Assembly: GCF_965204935.1 (NCBI RefSeq)
Contig: NZ_CBDBFO010000002.1
Origin: Hoeflea_A sp965204935
GTDB taxonomy: Bacteria > Pseudomonadota > Alphaproteobacteria > Rhizobiales > Rhizobiaceae
Direction: 5' to 3' (one strand)
Length of the DNA: 64,000 nucleotides
In this document: piece after piece, positions 9,434 through 20,079 of the stretch
Numbering within the stretch: the first letter of the stretch is position 1
Layout: every line of letters starts with the position of its first letter
The notes under the pieces: model-generated
Database searches by the model: none
Seen by the model: the letters and a program-made list of their open reading frames with translations, nothing else
What the model was told of the DNA's origin: nothing
Position numbers and translations under genes: made by a program

Positions 9434-10575
9434 ATGGTAGAAGACTGGCACCGAGATTTACTGTCCAGATGCGTTTCTATTGATCTGGAGGTGGATCCCG
9501 GGACTGCCGGGATATTTGCATTCGCTGCTGTACGACACGATGAACGCCCGGCCCTCAACTCCAGAAGCGGTTTGCTTGAGCGCCACCTCGACTTGCTGGA
9601 AGTAGCCATCCAGGATGTCCGGCACCCGATCGGCCACAATTTCCTCCAGCACGATATGGAGCACCTGATTGCAGCCAGACCGCGGCTGTTACAGATCATG
9701 CAGGCACCGATTGACACGCTTTGGCTGAACCCGCTCGCCTTCCCTCGCAACCCATACCATCATCTTGTCAAGCATTATCAGGACGGCCGGCTCGCTGCGG
9801 GCCACGTCAATGACCCGGAGCTGGATGCCCGGCTTGTCTTCGAAGTGCTCGCCAATCAGCTCGATTCTTTCCGCGACCTCGCCAGGAGCGAACCGGATGC
9901 GGTCCTGTCCTATCACTACCTGACCACCCGGCTGGAGAGGTCAGCGGGCTTCGATGCCGTTTTCAGATATGTGCGCAATGCCGATTGTCCCTCGCAGGAG
10001 GAGACGCTCGACGCAATTTGCAGGATGCTGGAGCGACGAGCCTGCGGAAAACGGGTCGAACAAACTATGGAGCGCCTTGCCAGCCCTCAAAATGGCTGGC
10101 CCATGGCCTATGCACTGTCCTGGATCACCGTGGCCAGCGGGGACTCCGTCATGCCGCCGTGGGTCAGAGCGCAGTTCCGTGAAGCCTCCCTGATTGTCCG
10201 ACATCTCAGGGATACATCGTGCAAGGATCCGAACTGCGAATGGTGTGCAGAGCAGAACGATCCGGTCCGCGCCCTCAACAAGTGGTTCGGCTTCGAGAGT
10301 TTCCGGCCGCAGCCTGTCGATTCCGACGGCCGCCCGCTGCAGGAACGTATCGTCGATGAGGCGATGTCCGGCAACAGTCTTCTGGGTATCCTGCCGACAG
10401 GTACCGGGAAATCCCTGTGCTACCAGATTCCCGCGCTCTCTCGCTTCGACAAGACCGGCGCCCTTACCGTGGTCATCTCCCCCCTCGTTGCGCTGATGGC
10501 TGATCAGGTGCAAGGCATGGAGCGGTCCGGCATTTCCTGTGCGGTGACCATCAATGGGATGATGTCCATGCCTGA

Positions 10576-11519
10576 GAGCCTGAATCTAAAGTTTTACGTT
10601 GCATTGCAGTGCCTTGCCAGTCTACGTGTCACCAGGCGGATGCTTGCAATGTGCGCCCAGGCGGTTGAACTTTCGACGGTGTTCTCCCAGTCTTTGGCCA
10701 ACCGGCGGCACCTTCCCAACCATGCAAAAGTACGCTCGACCACCCAACGCATGGGCAGCAGAACGAAACCCTTTACCGCACCTGGTCGCTTGACGATCTC
10801 CAGGGTCCACTTGTTGCCCATGGTTTGTCGGAGCTTGTCACCTGCATACCCGCCGTCGGCGAAAATATGGCGCAGCCAGGGGAACTTTTTACCGACAGCC
10901 TTGAGCACATCGGGTGCACCGTCACGGTCCTGGATGTTGGCGGCATGAACGATGATCACCAGCAGAAGCCCAAGGACGTCCGTCACGATATGACGCTTGC
11001 GCCCCTTGGTCTTTTTGCCGGCGTCATAGCCGCAAACACCACCACTTTCTGTCGTTTTTACGCTTTGGCTGTCGATCACGCCAGCCGTCGGCTGCGCATC
11101 GCGCCCTTCCAATTCACGGGCAGCGGTGACCAGCAGATCGTTCATTGCCTCCAGAATACCGGCATTGCGCCAAGCGTAGAAATATCCCTGCACTGTCGTC
11201 ATGGGCGGGAAGTCAATTGGCAGCGCACGCCACTGACAGCCTGTCGATCCGATGTAGAAAATCGCGTTGATTACTTCGCGCATGTCTGCGGTCCGGGGGC
11301 GTCCTCCGGGGCGTGCTGGTGGAACCATAGGTTCGAGGATTGCCCATTCTTCGTTCGTAACGTCACTTGGATAACGATCCGTTTTGCGGTTATACGTGAG
11401 GCGGGCGGTATCAGTCCAAGGCACAGTGGTTCCTCCGTTCGGTTTTCGATTGCGAACATGGAATCACAATTGACTGGTATCGCTCAACAATTTTTCCCAA
11501 AGACTTTTCGGTCAGGCTC
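10576..11519 (-). mobile_element. IS5-family (IS1031-like) insertion, copy 1
   Basis: 944-base element bounded by imperfect inverted repeats GAGCCTGA...TCAGGCTC, flanked by a 3-base TGA duplication (10573-10575 and 11520-11522), the TNA pattern of IS1031-type IS5 elements. It lies in the RecQ domain of the helicase fusion gene. The copy at 43294-44237 has the same length and encodes the same protein; I saw one silent difference near the end of the transposase gene (CGT here, CGC there). Confidence 0.92.
10594..11424 (-). CDS. IS5-family transposase (copy 1)
   Basis: 276-codon DDE transposase as a single ORF with GTG start. IS5 signatures: N-terminal SDVTNEEWAILEPMVPP (DUF4096-like), GVIDSQSVKTTESGG (first Asp), IFADGGYAGDKL (second Asp), VVERTFAWLGRCRRL (catalytic Glu). 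Encoded opposite to the gene it interrupts. Probably active, because frame, inverted repeats and target duplication are all intact. Confidence 0.93.
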   Translation of the reverse strand: MPWTDTARLTYNRKTDRYPSDVTNEEWAILEPMVPPARPGGRPRTADMREVINAIFYIGSTGCQWRALPIDFPPMTTVQGYFYAWRNAGILEAMNDLLVTAARELEGRDAQPTAGVIDSQSVKTTESGGVCGYDAGKKTKGRKRHIVTDVLGLLLVIIVHAANIQDRDGAPDVLKAVGKKFPWLRHIFADGGYAGDKLRQTMGNKWTLEIVKRPGAVKGFVLLPMRWVVERTFAWLGRCRRLAKDWENTVESSTAWAHIASIRLVTRRLARHCNAT

Positions 11520-14500
11520 TGAGAGGCAGGATGCCCTCGAAAAGGTCCGCATGGGCGATGCCGGCATCCTCATCATCTCGCCCGAGCAGCTCAGGAGCAC
11601 ATCCATCAGGTCCGTCCTCGCACAGCGTGAGGTTGGCCTGTGGACAATCGACGAAGCCCACTGCGTTTCGAAATGGGGCCACGATTTCAGGCCGGACTAC
11701 AGATATCTCGGCCGCTTCATCAAGGAATTCTCCGGAGATCAACCGCCGGCGCCGATCATCTGCCTCACGGCGACTGCCAAGCCCGAGGTGGTTGGAGATA
11801 TCATGGAACACTTCCGGTCACGCGCCGGGGTCGAGTTGCTGTCTCTCGATGGCGGAGCGTCGCGAACGAACCTGACATTCGATGTTAGACCAACGATGAA
11901 GAGCAGCAAGCTGTCCGATGTGCTGAATGTCATCGAAGAGTACCTTCCTCCTGACGGTCGATCGGGCGCAGTCGTCTACTGCGCGACACGCAAGGAATCG
12001 GAACGGGTCTCAGACTTTCTGAAATCGCAGGGTATGGCTGCGGAGCACTTCCACGCCGGGCTGGGTTCCGACGACAAGCAGGATGTCCAGGAACGATTCA
12101 GGGTGGGAGAACTGCGGGTCATTGCGGCGACCAACGCCTTTGGCATGGGGATCGACAAGCCGGACATTCGACTGGTCGTCCATGCCGACATTCCAGGATC
12201 TCTGGAGAACTACCTGCAGGAAGCCGGGCGTGCCGGTCGTGACAGGGAGGATGCCAATTGCGTGCTGCTGTTCGCCGCCGATGATGTGGAACGCCAGTTC
12301 CGGCTGACGGCCAGCTCACGTCTGGCCCGACACGAGATCGGTGCTATCTTGAAAGCGCTAAGACGGATCGACGAACGAACCGGGAAGACTGGCAAGATCG
12401 TCGCCACGTCTGGCGAGATCGTTCGCTCCGAGAAAGACCGGGAATTCGAGAGAGACAGCGCAACAGACGACACGCGCGTCAAGACTGCCGTTTCCTGGCT
12501 TGAGGAGGCAATACTTGTCTCAAGGGAGGAGAACCGGGTACAGATCTTCCCCTCATCCCTGAAGGTTCGCACCCTTGATGAAACCCGAAAGCGGCTGGCG
12601 ACAGCCGACATCACGGAAACTCACCGCAGGCAACTTCTCGCGATCGTGGAGCACCTGATCTCAGCGCCGGCTGACGAAGGCATATCCACGGACCAACTCT
12701 GCAGTGCTAGCGGGCTATCCCCGGGTGCCTTGCCCAAGGCGATGGCCAACCTCGAGACCCTGGGCATCGCCCGTAACGATGTCGCCATTACCGTGTTTGT
12801 GCATGTCGGGGTGGCGAATGCTTCCGCAGTTCGCTTGACGCAGGCTTCAAGCCTTGAAGCAGATCTTATCGAACTGATGCAGGAGATGGCGCCCGATGCC
12901 GACGGCGAAACGCCCAGCGTGTTGAACCTGGCCGAGACCTGCCAGCGTCTCAGGGACAAGGATCATCCCGACGTCCGGCCTGACGCAATCGACAAGCTGG
13001 TGCGCGGTATATCCCGGGATGGCAGAGGCCAGGATGGCGGCCGGGGTAATGTCAGGCTGCGCAAGTTCAGCCGGAACACAATGCTTGTCATGCGTGAACG
13101 ATCCTGGAAGACGATATCTCAGACCGCAGAACTCAGGCGGCAGGCCTCGGGTTTGTTACTCGGTTACCTGACCGGTCGACTGGACAAGGGTGCACGCGGC
13201 AAAGACCTGCAAGTTGATACGACTGTCGGGAACCTGTTGGCTCAGCTTACCCAGGATGCAGTCTTGAAGGCGAGCGGGGTGCGCGACATGACCAGGCTCC
13301 TGGAGAGATCTCTCCTGTGGCTGCACGAACAGGGCGTCCTGACACTGGGCAAAGGGCTGACCGTTTTCCGCCCCGCCATGACGGTATTCCTCAATCCCAA
13401 GGGCGGCGAGTTCACCCAGGCCGACTTCCTCCCTCTTGATGAACATTATGAGGAGCAAACGCTGCAAACCCATGTGATGTCAACCTATGCCGAAGCCGGC
13501 CTGCAATCGATGCCGGATGCTGTACGCCTGTCTGAAGACTACTTTGTTCTGAACAAGGACCAGTTCATGAAGCGATGGATGCCAGGAAAAGCTCGCGAGG
13601 TAAAACGGCAGACCACCAGCAAATCCTGGAACGCGATCGTCGAGGACCTGGGCAACAAGGTTCAGCAAGACATCGTTGCCGATGATCGCAGTCGCACCAA
13701 CGTTCTGGTTCTGGCCGGGCCCGGTTCCGGCAAGACCAGGGTCCTCGTCCATCGTATCGCCTATTTGCTGCGTGTGAAGCGGGAGGAACCGCGCGGCATC
13801 CTGGTGCTGGCCTATAATCGCCATGCTGCGGCCGAAATCCGTGTCAAGCTGCGGGCTCTGGTGGGAGATGATGCCGCGGGTGTCACGGTGTCGACGTGCC
13901 ACGCCCTGGCCATGAAACTTGTCGGTGCCAGCTTTGCCGGTGTTCAGGCAGTTCCGGAAGATTTCGACAACATCATCTTGGAGGCGGTTCGCCAGCTCAA
14001 CGCGGAAGGGTTGTCGAAGTCTGAAGCTGAAGCTCAGCGTGAAAGCCTGATTCAGGGGTATCGCTGGATCCTGGTCGATGAATACCAGGATGTCGGTTCT
14101 GAAGAGTATGCGCTCATATCCGCCGTGGCAGGCCGCTCACTGGAGGATGCCGATTCTAAGTTGAGCCTCTTTGCCGTCGGCGATGATGACCAGAACATCT
14201 ATGCCTTCAGCGGCGCGTCAATCGAATACATCCGCAGGTTCGAGGAAGATTACAAGGCCAAGCCGGCCTTCCTGATCGAGAATTACCGATCCACAGCCAA
14301 CATTATCGAGGCTGCCAACCAGGTCATTTCCCAAGCTCCCGACCGTATGAAGGTTGGCCATGAGATCAGGATTAACGCGGACCGGACAACCCACCCTACG
14401 GGTGGGCGCCTGGAGAAAGCGGATACGGTTGCACAAGGGCGCGTGCAGCTTCTGGATGTCTCTTCCGGGGATATTCCACAAGCGGTCGCCACGATAGATG

Positions 14501-15540
14501 AACTCGTTCGTCTTTCCCGGCTGGACCCTGACTGGAACTGGGCCCGCACCGCGGTGATCTCCCGTGATTGGAAAGGGCTGAGGGCCGTTCGCGCGCAGGC
14601 CGAACAGAGGGGGCTCAAGGTCGAGATGGCAAATGAGAACCTCCCCAACATCTGGAGGCTTCGGGAAACTCAGAAACTCATTTCGGGGTTAGGTCTGAAA
14701 CGGAGAGAACTGCTGGGCATCCAGGACATCCTGGCAGTCCTCAACGAGCAGCCTCGCAATACATGGTTGGATCTGCTGGTCGAGGGCATCGCCGAGCTGG
14801 CGCGGGAACTCAAAGACAAGACGATGTCTGTGCCTGAAATCATCGAGTGGATCGCGGAATGGTCCTGGGATACGCGAGGGGAGCAGCGAGGGCTTCTTCT
14901 ATTGACAGCGCACCGCGCCAAGGGGCTGGAGTTCGATCATGTGGCCATCTTGAACGGCGGCTGGCATCGCGCCTCGCACAATGAAGATCGCGAAGCCCAT
15001 CGGCGCCTTTTCTACGTTGCCATGACCCGGGCGCGCCAGAGCCTCACCGTACTGACCTGCGGAGAGCATCCTCTTCTGAAGACCGGTCTGAAATCCGTAT
15101 TGCGCAGACGAGTGGTTCCTGATCTCTGTGAGAACATGCCGCCGCGCAACATTTACCAGATGCCGACCATGGATTATGTCGATCTGTCTTTTGCTGGCCG
15201 ACAGCATGACAGCCACGAAGTCCATGCCGCAATACGCAGTGCCAAGGTCGGCGACAGTCTATCTCTGGAATTGAGAAATCAATCCTGGGTGCTCCTGGAT
15301 GCCCGTAAACGGATCCTGGGGCGCATGTCGAAAACCTGGCAACCTCCCATGGGTCATGTGTTTGTTTCTGGCCAGGTCAGGGCCATCATCAACTGGCGTA
15401 AGGCGGACAACGCGGAAGACTACATCCAGTATCTCAAGCGTGACAGCTGGGAAACCGTGCTGCCAGAGATGCTGTTCCAGCCAGACGGCATTGCGTTGTT
15501 GCAGACTCCGTCGTAGGCCCAATCAGCAACGCCGCCGCAG

Positions 15541-16138
15541 CTGACTCGAAGGCTAGAAGCCCGCGGAAACCGGCTCTATCTCAATGCCGAGGAACGGGCC
15601 GCCTTCCTGGCCGCGGCGCGCAAGCGGCCGGCACGCGACCGCACCTTGTGCGAGACCCTGCACTATACCGGCTGCCGACCGGCCGAGCTGATCGAGATCC
15701 CGCTGGCCTGGATCGATCTTTCCGCCGGCACCGTCACCATCCGGAACTTGAAGAAGCGGCCCGACAGCAGCGGGCGCCGAAGATCGTTTACAGGGCCGTT
15801 CCGGTCCCGGCCGAGTATCTGGACACGCTCAACACCGCCTTTGGCATCCGCGAGGCACAGAGGACGAAGAAACAGGCCTCCGTGCCGATATGGCCGATGA
15901 CCAGGCAAAGGGTCTGGCAGATCGCCAAGGCCGTCATGATCACGCCGGGATACCCGACGCGCCGCACAGGACCCCGAAGGGATTGCGACACGGGTTCGGA
16001 GTCAATGCGATCCTTAAGAACGCGCCCTTGAACTTGTTGCAGAAATGGCTTGGCCATGCCGATCTGAAAACGACCGCGATCTATGCCGACGCGCTCGGCC
16101 AAGAGGAACAGCAGATCGCAGCAAGGATGTGGGATTAG
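15541..16138 (+). pseudogene. Tyrosine recombinase/integrase remnant
   Basis: Catalytic part of a phage-type integrase spread over three frames. Frame one has RLEARGNRLYLNAEERAAFL and TGCRPAEL (first catalytic Arg); frame two PKIVYRAVPVPAEYLDTL; frame three PKGLRHGFG and LGHADLKTTAIYAD (His/Arg and the Tyr). Two frameshifts, near 15775 and 15945, and no start codon or N-terminal arm-binding domain. It directly follows the helicase fusion gene and may mark an old integration boundary. Confidence 0.8.
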
Positions 16139-16834
16139 GCCGAAGCAGGGCATGGTGTCGCGCTGTCTCGCCGCTCAGATGGCCAACGGTGCGGCCTTGC
16201 GGGCGCGAGCTCGACAAGAGAGGCCGTTAGCGGTCTACAATCGGCCTGAATTCACCTGAAATCCCGCCTTTGCCGTCGAAGACACGCAGGTCGGCGCGGT
16301 GATCGGGCAGCACAAGGGAGCCATATTGGCGACGCTCTCGGTCCCGGCCCCGCTGCTTCGCAGCGTCGCTATGTTGGTCCTTCTGCGGGAGCGTTGTTAC
16401 TACCACTATGGCCTGGCACTCGGTCCCGCTACGGCGCCGGCGGCAGGTCCTTACCAAAGGACGCCGGCTTGCGCTCCTGCGGGTGCCCATTTTTGCCGGT
16501 CAAGGAAAGATGAGGCCGCCCAAGGGGCGGCCTGGATTGTCTGCCTGATGAGGAAAGACGTTCAGCCGTCTCTCCCCAGCAATGGAAAACCCTGTCTACC
16601 CGTCCTTCCGCACTCCCGACCGCTGGCGTCGCCGGCGATCGCTCGCTTGTGCAAGACCTGGCCCGCGCGGATCCGCGCGGGCCGTCCCTTCGGGCGGTCG
16701 ATCCCCCTCCTGGTTTCCATTGCCCCCCTCTCTCTGTCCGGTCTGACTTGCGACGCCGCGGGAGCAGGAGCGGGGCTCCTGCTCCTTCGGGCAGAAGACC
16801 GCTTAGCGGAAAACCAGAACAGGAGACTAAACCG
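16139..16834. other. Gene-poor region before a ParB fragment
   Basis: About 700 bases with no credible gene. It is G+C rich and carries short self-complementary stretches, e.g. around GGCCGCCCAAGGGGCGGCC (16512-16530). It probably represents the leader of a plasmid-type gene block now deleted downstream. Confidence 0.35.
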
Positions 16835-16903
16835 ATGACAGAGACATCCCTTGTCCCTTTGAACAAGCTCGACTTGGACCCCAAGAACGCGCGCAAGACG
16901 TAA
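16835..16903 (+). pseudogene. ParB-family protein, N-terminal remnant
   Basis: A good ribosome site (AGGAGAC, 16821-16827) and ATG begin a 22-residue peptide containing SLVPLNKLDLDPKNARKT, which matches the start of plasmid-type ParB/RepB/Spo0J partition proteins. The frame ends at TAA immediately after the RKT residues and nothing ParB-like follows, so the body of the gene has been deleted. Confidence 0.55.
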
Positions 16904-17033
16904 CGCCATAATAGGAGAGATGGCGAGGATCCCGTATCCTTGGTGGTTCTTCAATCGCCCACTTTTCTGGCACGTTATGATGCCTCCGGAGAGAGCGCAT
17001 CCTCTCCATCTCTCCCAATTCGCTCCATGGCAC

Positions 17034-17459
17034 TCAATCGACCTGATGGCTGTCAGGAACATCGCTTTTTCCAGCGCCGCAAAAAAATATTTGTAGGGCT
17101 GCGGATCCTCGATCGGGGTGATGTTGTACTGGGCGTATGCGCGCACCAATATCCGGCTCTTGCCTTTCGGGCGGACAGTCACGGTCCATGCGCAACTGGT
17201 AGCCGTCGAGCTTGGTCGCGCTTACATTGCCCAGCACGTCATCGGCCTTGTCGACCACGAAGCCCAAGTCCTGAAGTGTCGCGATAACTGAACGCATGGT
17301 CCTCACCTTGTCCGGGGTGTGGAAGGCACGGGTCTGAATTGCTCGGAGCGCCACCTGGCTTTCACTTGAGGCCAGCACCTGGTCCCTGGAATTGGTTTGG
17401 CAACCGGCCAGCATCATTGCAGCGATCAGCGACAGCATCACGAAACGTATTCTGGGCAT
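17034..17459 (-). pseudogene. Small lipoprotein gene (paralog 1) with compensating frameshifts
   Basis: Starts MPRIRFVMLSLIAAMMLAGC, a clear lipoprotein signal with lipobox LAGC. The mature part (SSESQVALRAIQTRAFHTPD, ATLQDLGFVVDKADDVLGNV) continues in another frame after about 17187 as TVTVRPKGKSRILVRAYAQY and FFAALEKAMFL, and returns to the first frame for the last residues, so one extra base and a later compensating change are inferred. Function not recognised. The adjacent gene at 17471-17990 has the same plan (lipobox, QTR-F, AVLQDLGF), so they are tandem paralogs. Confidence 0.6.
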
Positions 17460-17470
17460 CTTTCTCCCCT

Positions 17471-17990
17471 TCAGACCTGCTGTGCTTCCAGAAACACAGC
17501 TTGTGACAACTTTTCGAAGAAGCCCTGGTAGATTTCAGGTCGTTCAGGCTTTCGATCTTGCTGATCCGGCCATCTGTATTTCGGACAATACGCTGAAAAA
17601 TAACCCGCACCGCCGGTCGTCAAGTGGCCGCGTGATGACGGAGCCGCGGATCTTCTGGTCGGCGTCGATCGGGACATAAGCTCCGAAGAGAATAGCCATG
17701 GCGATGGCTCCGGCAACCTGAGCGGCTTCGGTCGCGTCGCGATCCTTGGTTCCGAGAAGGACACCGAGATCGGTTTCGGACTCCTCGAGCGTGAAGCCCA
17801 GATCCTGCAACACGGCGACCGAGGCATTGAGCAACTTTGGTTCATCTCCGGTCTGGAAATAACGGGTCTGGAGTTGGCGCTTCTCGACCGTGACCTGGCT
17901 GATGGCAAGCGCTTCGGGCGGTATGGTCTGATTGCAGGCGGAAACGGCCAAGGATACGGTTACAACGGTAGCGGCGGGCAAAACACGCAT
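17471..17990 (-). pseudogene. Small lipoprotein gene (paralog 2), frameshifted
   Basis: Start MRVLPAATVVTVSLAVSAC gives a lipoprotein signal with Cys near residue 19. It then reads LQTRYFQTGDEPKLLNASVA, VLQDLGFTLEESETDLGVL, AIAMAILFGAYVPIDADQKI. After about 17630 the family-like continuation moves to other frames (VRVIFQRIVRNTDGRISKIE, then YQGFFEKLSQAVFLEAQQV) and stops at 17471. The span is 520 bases, one over a multiple of three. It lies just upstream of its paralog on the same strand; an operon of envelope lipoproteins of unknown role is likely. Confidence 0.6.
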
Positions 17991-18167
17991 ACCCGATCCT
18001 CAGAAAGCCGACTGGCGGTAGGCGTAATCGCGTTGTCCAGATCACACCCTTCGATTCCGTTGCAGGACCTTCCAAGGCATGGTGGCGAGCGGCGCTTGAG
18101 AAGGTTCAGGAACAGGTCAAATCAGGTCTGGGTCTTGAAATTGCGCATGGGTGATCAGGCTGAGCAA

Positions 18168-18576
18168 TCACTGCTTTGGTTTGGAGAGGGCGCGACAAAA
18201 GGCTTCGCGTCCCACTTTAACGGGTATGAGCAGTATCAGCGCAACAAAAGGTATGATGAGGCCTGCCTCTAACCCGATTTCAGAACCGATGAACACTGAC
18301 GACTGCCGTCTGTGACTTGCTGCCTTGCTTGGATATCGTCTTGCGCAGGTGCCTTGTATTTGTCTTCTTGTCACCGCCACATATGAGCAGTGCCATTTCC
18401 GCCTTCAGGGCTTTCCAGTAGTCTTTCGGTCCGAAGGAGAAGCCGGAAGTTGTGGCAGCATCCACAAAATCCAGCTTCAAACCGTCCAAATCGCTGATTT
18501 CAGTTATCGGCTGGTATCCTTGATATACGGGTTCAAGCGTGTCGGGATGAAAAATAGAAAGGTCGATCTGGTCCAT
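18168..18576 (-). pseudogene. Uncharacterised protein with C-terminal membrane segment, frameshifted
   Basis: The first frame from MDQIDLSIFHPD runs through GFSFGPKDYWKALKAEMALL and ICGGDKK. A second frame then carries SSVFIGSEIGLEAGLIIPF and LIPVKVGREAFCRALSKPKQ before a stop at 18168. Together they suggest one protein of about 136 residues with a hydrophobic C-terminal helix; the span of 409 bases implies a one-base insertion. No family recognised. The gene lies between the lipoprotein pair and vapBC. Confidence 0.5.
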
Positions 18577-18597
18577 ATTTTGCTTCCAATTCATTCA

Positions 18598-19008
18598 TCA
18601 AAGCCAATTTTCAACCGTCAGGCCATCGACGCGTTGAAACTCTCGCACATTGGCCGTTACAAGTACCCATTCATCGGCCTGAGCGAGAGACACAACATGG
18701 GCTGCGATGAGAAGATCATTGCCGCCGATTGGGGTGCCCTTGGTTTCGAGATCAGCGCGAATGATGCCGTAGTGGCGATCAGCATCGCTGCCAACATCCA
18801 AAACATTCATGCGCGACAGGATGAGATCAACGCGATCACGCAATGCGTCCGACCCCTTCTTCTCTGCTCCAAACCGCAACTCTGATGCGACGATGATATT
18901 GGTCGCAATGTTGTCCTCACCGATCTCGGCAATGCGCCGCATGATAACCCCATCGGGGTTCTTGATCAGGTCTGAGATTATGTTGGTGTCGAGAAGGTAG
19001 GAGGTCAC
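18598..19008 (-). CDS. vapC: VapC-type PIN-domain toxin
   Basis: 136-residue PIN-domain ribonuclease of a type II toxin-antitoxin pair. Acidic active-site residues are visible: Asp7 in LLDTN, the Glu in VASELRFGAEKKG, and the Asp of IGGNDLLIAAHVV. It ends with NVREFQRVDGLTVENW, a canonical VapC tail for the tRNA-cleaving FitB-like subgroup. It overlaps the antitoxin gene by 4 bases (ATGA), indicating translational coupling. Confidence 0.93.
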   Translation of the reverse strand: MTSYLLDTNIISDLIKNPDGVIMRRIAEIGEDNIATNIIVASELRFGAEKKGSDALRDRVDLILSRMNVLDVGSDADRHYGIIRADLETKGTPIGGNDLLIAAHVVSLAQADEWVLVTANVREFQRVDGLTVENWL

Positions 19009-19244
19009 GAAAGATCAACATCTTCGGGCAATGCGTCATCGATATCGGGCATGTCTTCTTTCAACGGTTTGAGCGTTTTGAGAAGACCCAATAGGGAAGC
19101 GGTCGATGCCGGTTCGAGGATGAGCCGATCACCATCTTTGCGCAAAATTGCTTCATCACCGGGCAGTTCGAGATCCTTCGGAATCCGGACGGCTTGGTTG
19201 CGGTTGTTTCGGAACAATCGGACGGTGCGTGTTGCTGTATTCAT
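19005..19244 (-). CDS. vapB: VapB-type antitoxin
   Basis: 79-residue AbrB/SpoVT-fold antitoxin. The start at 19244 (MNTATRTVRLFRNNRNQAVR) fits the swapped-hairpin DNA-binding N-terminus of VapB (VRLFRNNRNQAVRIPKDLEL); the C-terminal acidic tail (EDMPDIDDALPEDVDL) should bind VapC. Upstream lies a long palindrome at which VapB-VapC probably autorepress. Confidence 0.9.
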   Translation of the reverse strand: MNTATRTVRLFRNNRNQAVRIPKDLELPGDEAILRKDGDRLILEPASTASLLGLLKTLKPLKEDMPDIDDALPEDVDLS

Positions 19245-19252
19245 TGTGCCTC

Positions 19253-19283
19253 GCTTGACATATACAAGTAACATATGTCAAGC
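19253..19283. promoter_or_regulatory. vapBC operator palindrome
   Basis: Perfect 11-base inverted repeat GCTTGACATAT / ATATGTCAAGC separated by 9 bases, 9 bases upstream of the vapB start. It contains TTGACA in both directions, so it may also provide -35 elements for vapBC and for the plus-strand SRAP gene at 19325. Confidence 0.65.
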
Positions 19284-19324
19284 TAGAGGAAAAATCAAGG
19301 ACCATCAGAAAGGCAATCTAAGGC

Positions 19325-19997
19325 ATGTGTTGGCGTTTCACGATCCAATATACTTGGGCGGAATATTACGAAGCGCTCAATCTCATCCCCGCTGATGCCA
19401 AAGGACGGAACGATCCGCCACGTTACAATGTCTGCCCAACGCAAACGGTCGGGATGGTATGTGCAGACAAAGACGCAATCGTGGTCAAGGATGCAAGATG
19501 GGGACTTGTGCCGCATTGGGCGAAGGACCTGAAGATCAAACCGATGATCAATGCGCGCTCGGAAACTGTCACCGAGAAACCGATTTTCAAAAGTTCATTT
19601 GCTTCCAGACGCTGTTTGATCCCCGCAAATTCATTTTACGAATGGGACCGAAAGTCCGATCCAGATACGCCTCTGCCTTACAACATCCATCTGAAAGACA
19701 ATCGGCCCTTCTTTTTTGGGGGTATCTGGCGCTATCGCAAGCATCTTGATGTGACCTCCTGCGCGATCTTCACAATGGAACCACATGAAAACATCGCCCT
19801 TTGTCCATGACCGCATGCCGGTGATACTGAATCCTGATACCTGGGAAGCATGGATCGATCCGGACAACAATGCGCAAGAAGCCCTCCAACTCATCCCTAA
19901 AAATAGAGGCGCGGATCTGGTTGCCTATCGGGTGGGGACCGCCGTTTATAAGAACACGGCACAGGGTTCAGAACTCATCGAACCACTTGCGGAGTAG
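19325..19997 (+). pseudogene. SRAP/HMCES-type protein (YedK-like), frameshifted
   Basis: SOS-response-associated peptidase family, which forms thiazolidine cross-links with abasic sites in single-stranded DNA through Cys2. The start MCWRF keeps the catalytic Cys, and WGLVPHWA, INARSET, RCLIPANSFYEW are family motifs. The frame stops early at 19810 (ENIALCP), but the rest (FVHDRMPVILNPDTWEAWID and following) continues in the next frame to 19997. The 673-base span implies one extra base, probably in the CCC of 19798-19800. Either decay or a sequencing error. Confidence 0.85.
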
Positions 19998-20079
19998 GTC
20001 CAGACCAACCCGGCAATCAGCAAGGCGAGAAGTAAGTTTCGGCACCCCGCACTACTTCACCCGTTCGTATCTGGTCGCT

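Larger units (their letters stand above)
9434..15516 (+). pseudogene. Exonuclease-RecQ-UvrD fusion protein gene, split by an IS5-family element
   Basis: Two frame-matched parts, 9434-10575 and 11523-15516, give 1711 codons once the IS and one TGA target copy are removed. Residues about 10-140 look like a DEDDh exonuclease (SIDLE at 15-19, GHNFLQHD to residue 74, then HVNDPELDA). A Cys cluster (CKDPNCEWC) precedes a RecQ helicase: Walker A LPTGTGKS, DEAH in TIDEAHCVSKWGHDF, RAGRD motif VI. The C-terminal half is a UvrD/Rep superfamily 1 helicase: GPGSGKTRVLVHR, LVDEYQDVGSEE, VGDDDQNIYAFSGAS, TAHRAKGLEFDHV, YVAMTRARQSL. All catalytic motifs appear intact, so the loss is due only to the IS. A DNA repair or anti-mobile-element role is inferred. 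The 3' part may still be expressed alone. Confidence 0.88.

Noticed and set aside
16299..16838. 179-codon protein before the ParB fragment
   Set aside because: Low-complexity translation without family features; no ribosome site.
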